64,000 nucleotides of DNA, from the NCBI GenBank assembly GCA_000711775.1, contig ARYC01019334.1, positions 17,055 to 81,054 on the forward strand, given 5' to 3'. Shown here in pieces: positions 20,929 to 31,520 of this stretch (position 1 is the first letter of the stretch; each line of letters starts with the position of its first letter). This DNA comes from Oxytricha trifallax (Eukaryota > Ciliophora > Spirotrichea > Sporadotrichida > Oxytrichidae). Below the pieces are notes generated by a model, which was not told where the DNA came from, ran no database searches, and saw nothing but the letters and a program-made list of their open reading frames with translations. The translations under genes were made by a program, and so were the position numbers.

Positions 20929-22980
20929 TCATGGTTTAAGTCTCTTTGGGTCTCTTGGGAACAATGAGCATTAAAAACTTAGTTTCATTTATATTAACAA
21001 AATATTTTAGCACTTTCTGATGTTTCTGATACCACAGTAAAGCTTGACGACTCTCTCTAGACCGATACCGCAACCACCATGGGGTGGGGCACCATATTTA
21101 AATGAATCAATATAATCTTGAATGGTGGCAACTGGAATGTTGTGAGCTGTAGCTCTTTGAAATTTTTCATTGATTTTTATAAAATCTCATAAATTTAAGA
21201 TATTTTATTAAGCTCTCTCAGCCAAGAATTCAGATTCGTGAATTCTTTGAGCTCCTGAGGTAATTTCTTCACCTCTCATGAAGAAATCGTAAGAGTTGGT
21301 ATAGTTGGGGTCGTGGGGGTCCAACATGGTGTAGAATGGACGAGCGTTGGTTGGATATCCGTAAAGCATGTAGAAATCGGTATCATATTGCTCTCTTACA
21401 AGACGACCAAGTTGTTGCTCATTCAAGGTAGATAAGTCTTGAAGTGGCTCTTGAGTGTAACCTGCTCTTTTAAAAATATGTTTCTTTTTTATCTGCAGCG
21501 TCAAGCATCTTAACAGCTTCTTTGAAGTTAAGTCTGACAACTGGTAACTTGCACTTGAATGGCTCGAAGTGATATTGGTCTTTAACAGATTGGAGTTCTT
21601 TGCCGAATCTCTCCTCTAATCCTTGGAAGATGTGAACGAACAAGTCAGCTAAGAGATCGAGAATTTCGAAATAGTGCTCCTTGAATACCATTTCTATATC
21701 GAGACCTGTGAACTCGCACAAATGTCTGTTAGTGTTTGAGTCTTCAGCTCTGAAAACTGGACCAATTTCGAATACTCTTTGCATATCTCCGCACAGAACC
21801 ATCTGCTTGTAAAGTTGAGGGGATTGAGCTAAACAGGCTTCTTGGTCGAAGTAGTTCAATCTGAATACATTCAGAAAATGTTAAACACAATTTTAGAGCA
21901 AAGTAAAATAAAGCAATTTGTAATTAGCACCACCTTCAGAGGTACCTCCAATGAGTTTTGGTGAATGGATTTCGATAAAATCTTTTGTGTACAAAAATTC
22001 ACGGAATAGCATACCAACAGCTGATTGAAGTCTCATCAAAGCTTGGTTAGCTGGAACTCTCAAATCGATAATTCTATTGTTAAGTCTAACATCTTGACCA
22101 ACGACTGCAAGTTTGCCATCCTTTGACTCCTCTGCGTGTTGTTGCTTCTCCTCATCTTCTTGATTTTCAACCTTTCTACTGGCATCATCAAGTTAAGATC
22201 TTTTGAATTAAATTGAATTTAGGTTATTTAAAACAAGATTATATCGATTTAATATTACAAGTTGGAATGGAAGCATGGGAACTGACTTGTTAACAACCCA
22301 AATTTCTTTGATTTGCAATTCAACCTTTTGTGAGCATGTTTGAACTGGCTTCTCTGGGATGGTAACGGTGGCCTTGATATCGATAATTGACTCCTTAGGG
22401 ATCTTTGAGGTGAATGTGACCATACCCTTGCTGATTTGGTCATTGACTGAAAGAACTGCTTGAACAGTGGCGAATTGCTCTCTCACAACGAGGAAGCACA
22501 TCTTTCCAGTTCCACGAGTTGCGTGAAGTCTGGCTCTAACGAGAACTTCTTGACCATTGTGTTCTTCAGTTAACTCTTTTACTGATGTGAAAGTTCTAGC
22601 ATATCTAAGCTCAGGGTCTGACTGAGATCTGTTAAGTTCTAGTTCTCCGAATAAAGCAGCAGATGGATCATTAGGATCTTTCTTATATTCTTCTTCAACA
22701 GTCTTCTTCTGTCTTGCGGCTAATCTCTCTTGTTTCTTCTTCTCTTTATCATGCTTGGTGTTTTGCTTTGGTTGGGCTTGCTCGGTCTTTTGCTCTTCTT
22801 GTTGAGTTGGGACGGGGTCCTATTATTGCAATAATAATTATTAAAATTTTAAAATTCGATGTGTCTTAAGTACATTCAATGATTTTATTTCCAAAAATGC
22901 ATGCCATATAACTTTAAAATAAAATAAAATAAACATTTATAAAAAAGATTTAACTCTCACAATTCTTTATTGGCTTCCAT
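20929..22980 (-). CDS. Aspartyl-tRNA synthetase, cytosolic
   Basis: Charges tRNA-Asp; class II synthetase. Seven MDSs (minus): 22980-22960, 22828-22258, 22188-21923, 21868-21493, 21461-21211, 21150-21009, 20966-20929. Joined length is 1665 nt, or 554 residues. A Lys/Gln/Glu-rich N-terminal extension precedes the OB-fold ([15 protein letters not shown]). The catalytic core shows [20 protein letters not shown], motif 2 FRAEDSN, the YDTDFY / RPFYTM region, [14 protein letters not shown], and motif 3 [11 protein letters not shown]. It ends in [10 protein letters not shown], typical of eukaryotic AspRS. Each join restores conserved sequence. Two standard-code ORFs in other frames here are shadows. 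Confidence 0.96.
20971..21012. other. IES (42 bp), pointer TGCT (minus sense)
   Basis: AGCA at 20967-20970 and 21009-21012. Removal gives [13 protein letters not shown]. Confidence 0.88.
21157..21216. other. IES (60 bp), pointer AGAGCT (minus sense)
   Basis: AGCTCT at 21151-21156 and 21211-21216. Removal gives [14 protein letters not shown]. Confidence 0.9.
21466..21496. other. IES (31 bp), pointer GCAG (minus sense)
   Basis: CTGC at 21462-21465 and 21493-21496. Removal gives [14 protein letters not shown] in frame. It is the smallest IES resolved here. Confidence 0.85.
21872..21925. other. IES (54 bp), pointer AAT (minus sense)
   Basis: ATT at 21869-21871 and 21923-21925. Removal gives [16 protein letters not shown], the expected AspRS order. 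Confidence 0.8.
22195..22263. other. IES (69 bp), pointer AACTTG (minus sense)
   Basis: CAAGTT at 22189-22194 and 22258-22263. Removal gives [14 protein letters not shown]. Confidence 0.9.
22833..22963. other. IES (131 bp), pointer ATTG (minus sense)
   Basis: CAAT at 22829-22832 and 22960-22963. Removal links the seven-codon first MDS (MEANKEL) to the main frame. Confidence 0.8.
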
Positions 22981-23781
22981 ATCTTTTTGATGGTCTGAAT
23001 TACTTGTTAAATATTGTCTAATATTTATTTAATTTATGGTCAACTAGCGTGTAATTTTCTTATTAAGGTCAGCCGACCAATAAGAACTATTCCTGTTACT
23101 TTTTAATTAATTATCAATAGCTTATTATTGCCTAAAATCATTCATTATGTAATTGTCTTTATAAATAATTGCAAATTTCTAAATAAAAACGTGCATATTT
23201 CTTATTTCCAGCGAAACTCTAGAGAAATAATTATATTTGCACGATATTAATAATTCATGGTTATAAATTTCTTCTAAAAATTACTTTAATATTTCTCTAA
23301 ATGAAATGATTGCATTGTTTCTCTTGAGAGATGAGTGTTCCTTATCATTAATTATGAAGTATTAGCTTTATTCAATAATTATTTGACTTATTATTGACTA
23401 TGTCGAAAGTATAAATTACTTGCTAGCAACATCTTTTATTTGTGATTGATTAATTTGGTATAATTAAATATTGCAAATATTTTTAAGATTTTTGAGAAGG
23501 ACTTAAATGATAAGTGTTGTAATAGCACTTAAATTCAATTGTAATTGTATTTAAATTTGTAAGTTCAGAGTTTAAGTATAAAACAAGAATTATGATATTA
23601 ATGAAATAGTTAGAGTTAAAGATAAAAATGAAAAATTTAAAAGTTTAGTTTATAATCCTAAAAAATACTAATTATCTCAAACTTATATAGGACAATATAT
23701 TAATGAAATTATGTTCAAACAGATAGAATTAGGAAAATCTCTAAATTAATAATAATTAAATAAAACACGAAGAAAATATAA
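22981..23781. other. Divergent promoter region, nothing recognised
   Basis: 800 bp of AT-rich DNA between the AspRS start (-) and the p24 start (+). No coding frame or clear motif seen. Confidence 0.55.
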
Positions 23782-24951
23782 ATGAAAAAAATATCATCTG
23801 TGCTTGGACTTTCTTCTTTGCTCTTTATCGCAGCAAATTTAATTAATTATACTTAAGGAGTCTATTTTTATCTCTCTAAGAACCAAATAAAATGCTTCAA
23901 AGATGAACTTCTCAAAGAATAAGTAAGTTAAAAATTATAGGAATCTTTACTTAAATTTTTTATGAACTAATGTGATTTTTTTTGAAAAACTTCATATCTG
24001 CATATTTGATTTTATAAGAATATCTTGTCGATATATATTTATCCGCAAGTAATAAAAGAATCTTTCTACTTTGCGAGATTTTACTTTATCTAAATAGAGA
24101 TTAAACTCACATTTTTTAATAGTAAATCAGTTTATAAGTGACTATAAAAGATCAATCAATTGTCGATTACATGTTGGACAACGTCGACTCCTCCTATATA
24201 ACTTTGATGGCTTATGACCCAAGCAGAAATTAAGTACATTAGGATAGATTGCAAAGTGAGCAGTAATCTTTTTTCACTGCTAGATAGAGTAAGTTGGGAG
24301 ACATCTCATTTTTCATTTTATTCTGGGTTCATAAACCACTTCGATTTGTAATAAGATTAATAATTTTGATATAGACGGTGAACACAAGGCATGCTTCTCA
24401 ATAAGTCCAAACGCCTTTGGAAGCGTAGAGGGTCAATAAATCAGAGCTGAGTTCAAAATGACAAGCAACATTGATATCTCTGAAAGTAAGTTAATACATT
24501 ATTACATGCTTGATATGATTTTTAATCTTAAAAATCATTAGGTTAGAGAGTGGCAAGCAGAGATCAAAAGAATGATAAGAAATAGACCGAATAGCAATAG
24601 CAAAAATAAGTTGAAGGAGGGGCTTCTAGCGGACACTTTACCTTATTAAAGAGAAGAACTGAGAATATTCTAAAAACAGTTTTTATATAATTAAATTTCT
24701 GTTACTTATGGATTTTTTATGATAGACTACTACAAAAGCTTTATAGCCTATATATTTTTATTACAGTTAAAGACATTTTGAACAGACAGGACTACGACAA
24801 AGAGAGAGAAATGAAGTATCAAGAGAATCTAGAAATTCTGGACAGTGGTTTCACAAAACTTGTATTGATTCAAATTGGAGTGGTCGTAGCCTGTGCTATT
24901 TATTCAGTGATCAATCTGAAGAAATTCTTCGTTAAAAAGCATGTTCTCTGA
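23782..24951 (+). CDS. p24/TMED family cargo receptor
   Basis: Type I membrane protein of COPI/COPII vesicles. 241 residues after joining 23782-23924, 24140-24288, 24375-24485, 24542-24681 and 24769-24951 (726 nt). A signal peptide (VLGLSSLLFIAANLI) precedes a GOLD-type domain with the conserved Cys pair (QIKCFKDEL ... HKACFSIS). A coiled-coil region (REMKYQENLEILD) leads into a single membrane span (LVLIQIGVVVACAIYSVI). The short cytosolic tail ends NLKKFFVKKHVL, carrying the FF and KK signals used for coat binding. Two IESs and two introns (24289-24374 and 24486-24541, both GTAAGT...TAG) interrupt it. Confidence 0.9.
23925..24139. other. IES, pointer ATAAGT
   Basis: Repeat ATAAGT at 23919-23924 and 24134-24139. 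Removal gives LLKEQVTIKDQSIVD. Confidence 0.88.
24682..24768. other. IES, pointer ACAGTT
   Basis: Repeat ACAGTT at 24676-24681 and 24763-24768. Removal gives ENILKTVKDILNRQ. Confidence 0.88.
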
Positions 24952-25270
24952 TTCTTTATCACTTTAGAGAAATTAATATCAAATTATAAACATTTAAATA
25001 ATTTGGAATTCTTGTATATACATTTTAGATTTTATACCTATAATGGTTATGATATAAATGAATATATCATTTTCATGATAATATCATAAAATTACAGTAA
25101 TAATAGTAATTGTGAAACATAAATTTAAAGTACAGAAAATTATAAATAAAAATAGCTGTATAATAAAATAAACATCAGACAACTCCAATAAATTTTAATT
25201 AAATTTATTTTAAGGATCTTTTCAATCAAAAGTTTAATAGTCATATTTAATTTACAATTTATTATATTTA
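24952..25270. other. Intergenic, nothing recognised
   Basis: About 320 bp of AT-rich spacer between two plus-strand genes. Confidence 0.5.
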
Positions 25271-28200
25271 ATGGATTCTTAAAGGTCAACCAGAGTTATA
25301 TTTTTATATATATATATATATTTATCAACCTCGACTTCTTAAAATTGTAAAAACCCTAAGAACACGAATAACTTAGACATACATTAAAACGTGAAGGAAG
25401 TGACTAGATTCACACCTAGGCGTCTTAATAAAATTGGGAATTTAAGACAGAGGCTTTCTATGAATGATGGAATCACAAAGTTATTCAAAATTGACAAGAA
25501 AACTTGCTTAAATGATTGATTTTAATTTATATAAATTATTGTTATTTTTACAATATAAAGATTAGAATTCTTAAAAAAATTGAAAATTATAAAACAAAGT
25601 TTAAAATTTATTTTTAAATGATATTAATTACAGCGTAGGTAAGAATCTGGGAAGCTTAAAATAACAAATTAATATAAAATTACCACAGAATTAACTAATA
25701 AATTCAGAGAGAACTCAGTTAGACATAAATATAGGTCAGTAATACAGTATTAAACCCCAAAACAATTATCATGATAAAATATTGCATTCAGTTAATAATT
25801 TGAGTGCCATTAAATAAAAATAAAACGATGGTGCTTTTAATTTTGGGTAAGATGATATCGCAAGACTTTAAAATAAGAAGTTTGTATTTTAAGATATTTT
25901 AATTTACTTCACTTAAAAAGAAAAAACATATGATTATAAACTATATAAATTGATTAAAGTAAAATTTTAAGTTCAAATTGGACCTATCACAAATAAATCC
26001 CATTCCCTAGACTAATCAAAACAATCCTAAATTTCAATCAATAGACTTATCTCAATATCAAAACATAAAGTAGAGCCTTCAAAATATCAATAACTCAGAG
26101 CATCATTATTCTAATTAGAGCAAGTACAATAATAATAAAAATACATTGGAATATATGAAATTGTCAATTTATGATTTAATTTAAGATAGGGATCTATCTA
26201 ATAATTCAAAGTCACCCACCACATCATTCCGAAGGCACTAATATTTCCTTGATATTATTCTTATTAAATATATACCAAATATGATTGAAAATCTTTTAAT
26301 TAATACTTAAGTGATAATTGCATCTTGGACAGCCCAGAACTGAAAAGGAAATCTTTCATAAGATAAAAATAAGTGTAGTTAAAATTAAAACAAATCAATA
26401 AAAAGATTCAAGAAGAGTATGGGAAGGGTGGTTATATAGTAGTTCCCCCAAAACCCTTCGAAAATAACTGTAAATTGGACAAGACTAATTAAAATAATAG
26501 TCAGCCAGGCAAGGTGAAATTTATAAAATCAAGAGTTTAGCAACCAGTAGAATGTATAAGTTAAGATTAATCTGGACAAAACATTGAGAATTCTTAAAAT
26601 TAAGGAATAGATGAGAATGTTTGTAATCAGTAAGCGCTTAAAAGTAGCAATCAAATGAACAAGCTGACTTCAGTCTCCTAAAAATATGAAATTTTTTACT
26701 ATTTATTTTTATTAGGATGTCCATCAGCTAATCAAGAAAGATAAAGAATCCAGTAACTCTCCTGTTCTTTATATAAAGCATAATATTCTTTTCATTTTTT
26801 TTGAATGAAAAGAATTCTGTATATGGTTTATTAAATACATTAATTCTAGTAGCTGAAAGAACCAAAAAAGTGAAAACTTAGAATAAGCAGTAGGCATCTA
26901 TAAATGATACCAGTTTCCTACCTCTCTTAAAGAAAGCAAGTAGAAACGTTAAACATAGAATTTCAAGTGATAATAATTTGGATTTGCTAATGAATAGACA
27001 GAAATTAGGAAACATTAATTTTACTACAATTTAATGTGATCAATTTAATTTCTATAAACGGTTTTTATTGACAAAAACCCAATTTCTTATATCCTGTAAT
27101 CTTTGAATATATTTTTCATAAACCTTCAAAGCATCAGCAAAATAAAGATTTCAGACATAAACTACTCATCTTATAAGAATTCCAGAGAGCCTTCCACCTT
27201 CAGAAATTAAATAAATCCTTTAGATTAAAGCTAAGACATACTTCATTTATACCTATTTGTATATGAATTTATTTTAGTAGAATCTGTTTCATTTATTATA
27301 TTATATGAACTTCCTGGCAATATCAACTTGCCAATATCATTTAGGCAAAACATTGATTAAATTAACTCATAAACTAACCGAAAAAACGTGATACATGCAG
27401 AGTACAATAGCATGATTTAACTCTTTGGAGATGGCGAATTAAATACTCAGTAAAATAATTATAATGGGTAGTAACAGCTTAGTAGTAGATAGTTGAAGTA
27501 GAAGCTTCAGAATATGATCATGTTACAGAGATCTTCAAGAGATTTATTAATAATTTTCATAATTAATTATATACTATATAAATAATTTATATTCCAATAT
27601 ATATCTAAATATTAATATAAAATTATATAATATTATTAGAGATGGCTCATTAGACAATTCAAACGTTTCTCAAATAAGTTAAAGCAAAATCCCTCTACAT
27701 TAAAACGATAATCAACTTAATAATAGTAGTAGAGTAATTTTTCATAATTCTCAATCAAGAACCCTCATCAAGAATACCTTGAATGACAGCTAACATATAT
27801 TATAAAACTAGATCTTTTACTACAAAAAAGTATATAAATTTTCATGTTTTTTTCTAAAAAAAAGAAAAGACATTTTGACTATAAGTTTTCCCTTGAATTT
27901 CTACTTTATTTTTATGTTAAAATTTGAGTTATTTTTATAATTTATTTGTGAAATAATCCCACTGACAATCATAACTCAGCCAAAGCAAATGCTAATGGGA
28001 AATAACATCACAAACAATTCAAAGCAATTAGTTCATGAGTATGAAGATGATTATGAGACTGACGATTCATCCAAGCACCCAGCTGAGGACAAAATAAACA
28101 ACTTACTCACACAGATGAAAGATAATCTGGAAACTTATACAACAGAATTATATACACTTTATAATAAGTCTTATTTTCTATTAAAAATTTAATGTTTTAA

Positions 28201-28313
28201 GTACAACATCCAATAAAAAAGGGATAATTGAGACTTTATTTAGAGCGAGATACATGGAATCGCAGAGATTCCCCAGCATTAAAAGATATAGAGAAATCCA
28301 CAAAGAGTTATGA
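25271..28313 (+). CDS. Gln/Asn/Ser-rich protein of unknown function
   Basis: Long low-complexity protein split into twelve MDSs. ATG 25271, TGA 28311-28313. Ten IESs are resolved; one more join (about 27800-27975) is uncertain. The N-terminus is basic (RFTPRRLNKIGNLRQRL). The middle is Asn/Gln/Ser-rich with many TAA/TAG codons and looks disordered. A stretch near 26400 has GKGGYIVVPPKPFE. Near 28000 is an acidic patch (EYEDDYETDD), and the C-terminus is basic and aromatic (LFRARYMESQRFPSIKRY). No domain is recognised. The convergent minus-strand gene starts its 3' region within about 150 bp. Confidence 0.75.
25292..25330. other. IES (39 bp), pointer TCAACC
   Basis: Repeat TCAACC at 25286-25291 and 25325-25330, enclosing a (TA)n tract. 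Removal gives MDSQRSTSTSQNCKN. Confidence 0.88.
25517..25622. other. IES, pointer TTAAATGAT
   Basis: Repeat TTAAATGAT at 25508-25516 and 25614-25622. Removal gives KTCLNDINYSVGKN. Confidence 0.9.
25883..25973. other. IES, pointer AAGTT
   Basis: Repeat AAGTT at 25878-25882 and 25969-25973. Removal gives QNKKFKLDLSQINP. Confidence 0.75.
26255..26316. other. IES, pointer TGATA
   Basis: Repeat TGATA at 26250-26254 and 26312-26316. Removal gives YFLDNCILDSPEL. Confidence 0.82.
26676..26721. other. IES (46 bp), pointer GTC
   Basis: Repeat GTC at 26673-26675 and 26719-26721. Removal gives KLTSVHQLIKKDKE. Confidence 0.7.
26769..26847. other. IES, pointer TTCT
   Basis: Repeat TTCT at 26765-26768 and 26844-26847. 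Removal gives SNSPVLVAERTKKV. Confidence 0.75.
27014..27123. other. IES, pointer AAAC
   Basis: Repeat AAAC at 27010-27013 and 27120-27123. Removal gives QKLGNLQSISKIK. Confidence 0.7.
27245..27313. other. IES, pointer ACTTC
   Basis: Repeat ACTTC at 27240-27244 and 27309-27313. Removal gives SQDILPGNINLPIS. Confidence 0.85.
27544..27643. other. IES, pointer AGAGAT
   Basis: Repeat AGAGAT at 27538-27543 and 27638-27643. Removal gives QRSSRDGSLDNSNV. Confidence 0.88.
28145..28208. other. IES, pointer TACAACA
   Basis: Repeat TACAACA at 28138-28144 and 28202-28208. Removal gives LETYTTSNKKGIIE. Confidence 0.9.
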
Positions 28314-28449
28314 AAAAATTAATAAAATTTTGTAAGAAAATATTATCAATCAATATAATTATTACATTTATTTGAATAAATCTATAATCATCTTTTAATT
28401 TCTTTAACAAATCATTCACATACTATGACCAATGAGCGAATTTATCTAA

Positions 28450-31134
28450 AATCTATTAAAATTTTTAAAGTATGTATATATTTTATTATTTACAATTGCT
28501 AAAAATTTGACTTTTGCTCAATCTATATATTCGATCAACTCTTATATTAATATTCTTTATTTCCATTCAGGTTTTACTATGTAAATTCAATTTAATTTTT
28601 ATTCTCTATTTCTTCATCACCTCCTTTATCTAATTATATTTTTCAATAATATTATATATTTATATAAATTTGGTTGTATAATATAATTATTATACTATTA
28701 TTTTTATTATAACTAAGAGTGCCATGCTATATCTGTAATCCTCCTCGAAACTATCTCTATCAATTTTCTTGGTTACTTTTTTAAAGTCCTCTTTTTTCTT
28801 CCCCTGTCTCTCAAACAATGATTGTCTATTATTATTTTTACTATGTTTATTATTTATTGCAGGTTTTTAACTGAAAATATTCTAGAAATTTGGCTATATT
28901 TTATTTTCTGGTTGGTGATTATTATAAAGAATAACGAAATTTTAAATATAAATATCACAGATAAATCGAAAATGTTTGTGTGAGAAATATCTTATAATAA
29001 TTTATAACAGTTTTTTTTATTTATATAAACGCATATTTTAATATGTATAATATTATCGGATTTTTACATATTTTAAGAATTATTATTATTCCAGAGACAA
29101 CACAATAGATTTTGCATACACCAAAGTTTTAATAAATTTGCCTTACTTTCAGTTGTTTTATGTTAATCCTCATAATCATTCACAAATAAAGTAATGATAT
29201 AAAAGAGTTTTATTTAAAATATATATATTAAATTTATATATTGCTATTATCTCTTGGCAAGTTAATTTTGAACTTTTACTTAGTCGACAACCTCCTCAAT
29301 CCAAATACATTCTATATAAAATGGTAATAATTATTTAAATACATTCATATTGAAATGCTGTATAGTAATTATTTTTAATATATAATAAATATATTCATAT
29401 AAATTCTAATTGGCGATTAATTCATTCTCGTGCTCCTCATCGTAGTCATTCTTGGAGGAATAATGTGGATATTTAAGTACCTTATTTTTCTTGGTTAATG
29501 CCAGATGTTCCTCAGTTTTAAAGAACAAGCAGAAATTGTCCATTCCAGTCTCAAATGTATTCTGTGATGGATGCAGGACTAAAAATAATGTTTAGTATGA
29601 TTTTAACATTCTAAAATTTCGGCGAGAAATATAAAAAGGTTGAGTAAAAGAGTAATTTAAAAACTACAAATGTTACATCTTAATGAGAGATTTTAACTTA
29701 CTTGGGGAGTTTTCATCGATTTTTCCATGAGTTGTGGCTTTTTACAAGGCGAAGAGGTCACTTTACATTTTCAAACGATAATCCTTAATTTTATGATTGA
29801 AATGCTCCAAGCAGTGCATGATTGTATCTGATATTTTATGACTTGAAGGGATTGATAGCTACATAAATGATTATTTATACCAATATAAAAAGTTGTTTAT
29901 AGAAGATTCGCTTTTTATATAATCATGATAAAATATTAAACTTACGTAGAGTTGATAGTGTGAATCGTCAGCTTTCAGCCATAGATTGATTTTAACAGTG
30001 AAATATTCAGGTTTTTAATTTATCATGCTAAATTCACTCCCTCTATAGTAACCAACTTAGTTGCCTCCACCCATCATGATTTGTGGTATCTATATTTGGT
30101 CAGTTTACTTATTTATAGTAAAAATAGTGTAAATTCTTTTGCTCTTACCTAAAACGAACCATTTTGAGAGGTATAAGATGAAAACATGCTCTATCTGTCT
30201 ATATTACTGGCTCCTTCTTGTTATTAATGATGATAATTTAATTGGTGACTTCCTTAAGTGTGTGAGTGATGAAATGGAGGGAGAGCTCCACCCGTACCTC
30301 CCGATGATACTTACCCCCCATTCGCCTGATTTGTTGAGCTTTTCAAAGCATTCACCAGTTAGTCTAGTGGATCGTAACAAACATAAAAATTACAATGATA
30401 TATGATCGATTGGATATTCCTTCTCTCTATCATTATTATGATCTTCCTGATCAAATTCATAATCATCTTCTTCTAATTCATCATCACTCTACACACCACC
30501 TCTGTTAATATTATTTTGCTTTTAATTTCTATTTCTCAATTATATTTCATTTTAACCATCAATTTCATCGTCTTATATAATTGATGAAATTTATTTGATT
30601 ATTCGCTTTTTACTATCTTTTCTGTCTAAGCTATTAGTGTTTTACTAAGTATCATTTGAAAATGCTGCAGTACTGTTTTATTGTTAAAATCATAATAAAA
30701 AACTTATAAGTTTTGAAATATATTTTATCTTATTTTTTATATATAAAAAACACTTTCCTATACATTAAATTACAAATTATTTCATAAGAATTAAAAAACA
30801 AATATATTATCACAATATTGGTATTAATAGGGAGAGGTTTGATTTGATAAAGTGCTGTTTTACTTATTTTACTGCTTCTAACTTCAATTATTATTCATTG
30901 ATAACGAGTGTTTTAAACCTGGTTGTTACTGATTCTAGTGTGTTGTAATTAAAGGCGCTTACAATTGGGTTTGCCGAGGGGAATCTAAAATCAAAGTTAA
31001 ACATAAATTTATTGTTTATAAGTACTTTTATCACAATATTATCAAATTTACAATGAAAAAAGAGTAGAAAAATAAAACTCAAAGAAAATATGTTAACAAC
31101 TTAAACTACACATACCCTGAATATTCTGATTCAT
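28450..31134 (-). CDS. Unidentified protein, acidic/Asn-rich with a folded middle domain
   Basis: Minus-strand gene with a candidate start ATG at 31134 (MNQNIQ). Coding stretches: ~30990-30860, ~30660-30420, ~30390-30150, ~30094-29946, 29858-29702, 29578-29397, ~29312-29255, ~29200-29090, ~28865-28715 and possibly ~28640-28550. Three gaps have intron ends: ~30095-30150 (GTAAGA...ATATAG), 29859-29945 and 29579-29701 (GTAAGT...TAG). One gap is an IES. The acidic run (SDDELEEDDYEFDQED) precedes a compact region, YFTVKINLWLKADDSHYQLY then LSIPSSHKISDTIMHCLEHF. That strand-helix pattern suggests a ubiquitin-like or Sin1 CRIM-like fold; this is only a guess. The 3' limit is not fixed. Confidence 0.6.
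29313..29396. other. IES, pointer GAAT (minus sense)
   Basis: ATTC at 29309-29312 and 29393-29396. Removal gives NQNLYECIWIEEVV. The unspliced stretch is also open in the same frame, so the call is moderate. Confidence 0.55.
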
Positions 31135-31520
31135 TTTATATTTTAATTTATATACTCATAATTTATTATTAATGTTATTATTAATCAATCTATAATCTCT
31201 ATAATATTTTAATATCTCTCATTAGAGTTGAGTTATCAATGAATATATAAATTTTGTAATAAAAATAAATCTAAACAAGTTATTAATCATAATATTTCAT
31301 CTGATATCTGGCGATTGTGGTTAATGAATAATTCTCTCAATAATTTAATTATATATTCTTGGATTACTTTAATCTTTCTACTTCATTCATTTTATTAATA
31401 GTTTTATAATAAAATTTTACAATCCAATAGACAATTATTGCTATAAACCACTATTTATCTAATTCTTAAGTTATATTTGAATAATTATAAATTATCTTGG
31501 CTAGGGTATCACGATTCTCC

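Noticed and set aside
25750-25762. Interstitial telomere motif AACCCCAAAAC
   Set aside because: It is in frame (SIKPQNN) within a coding MDS.
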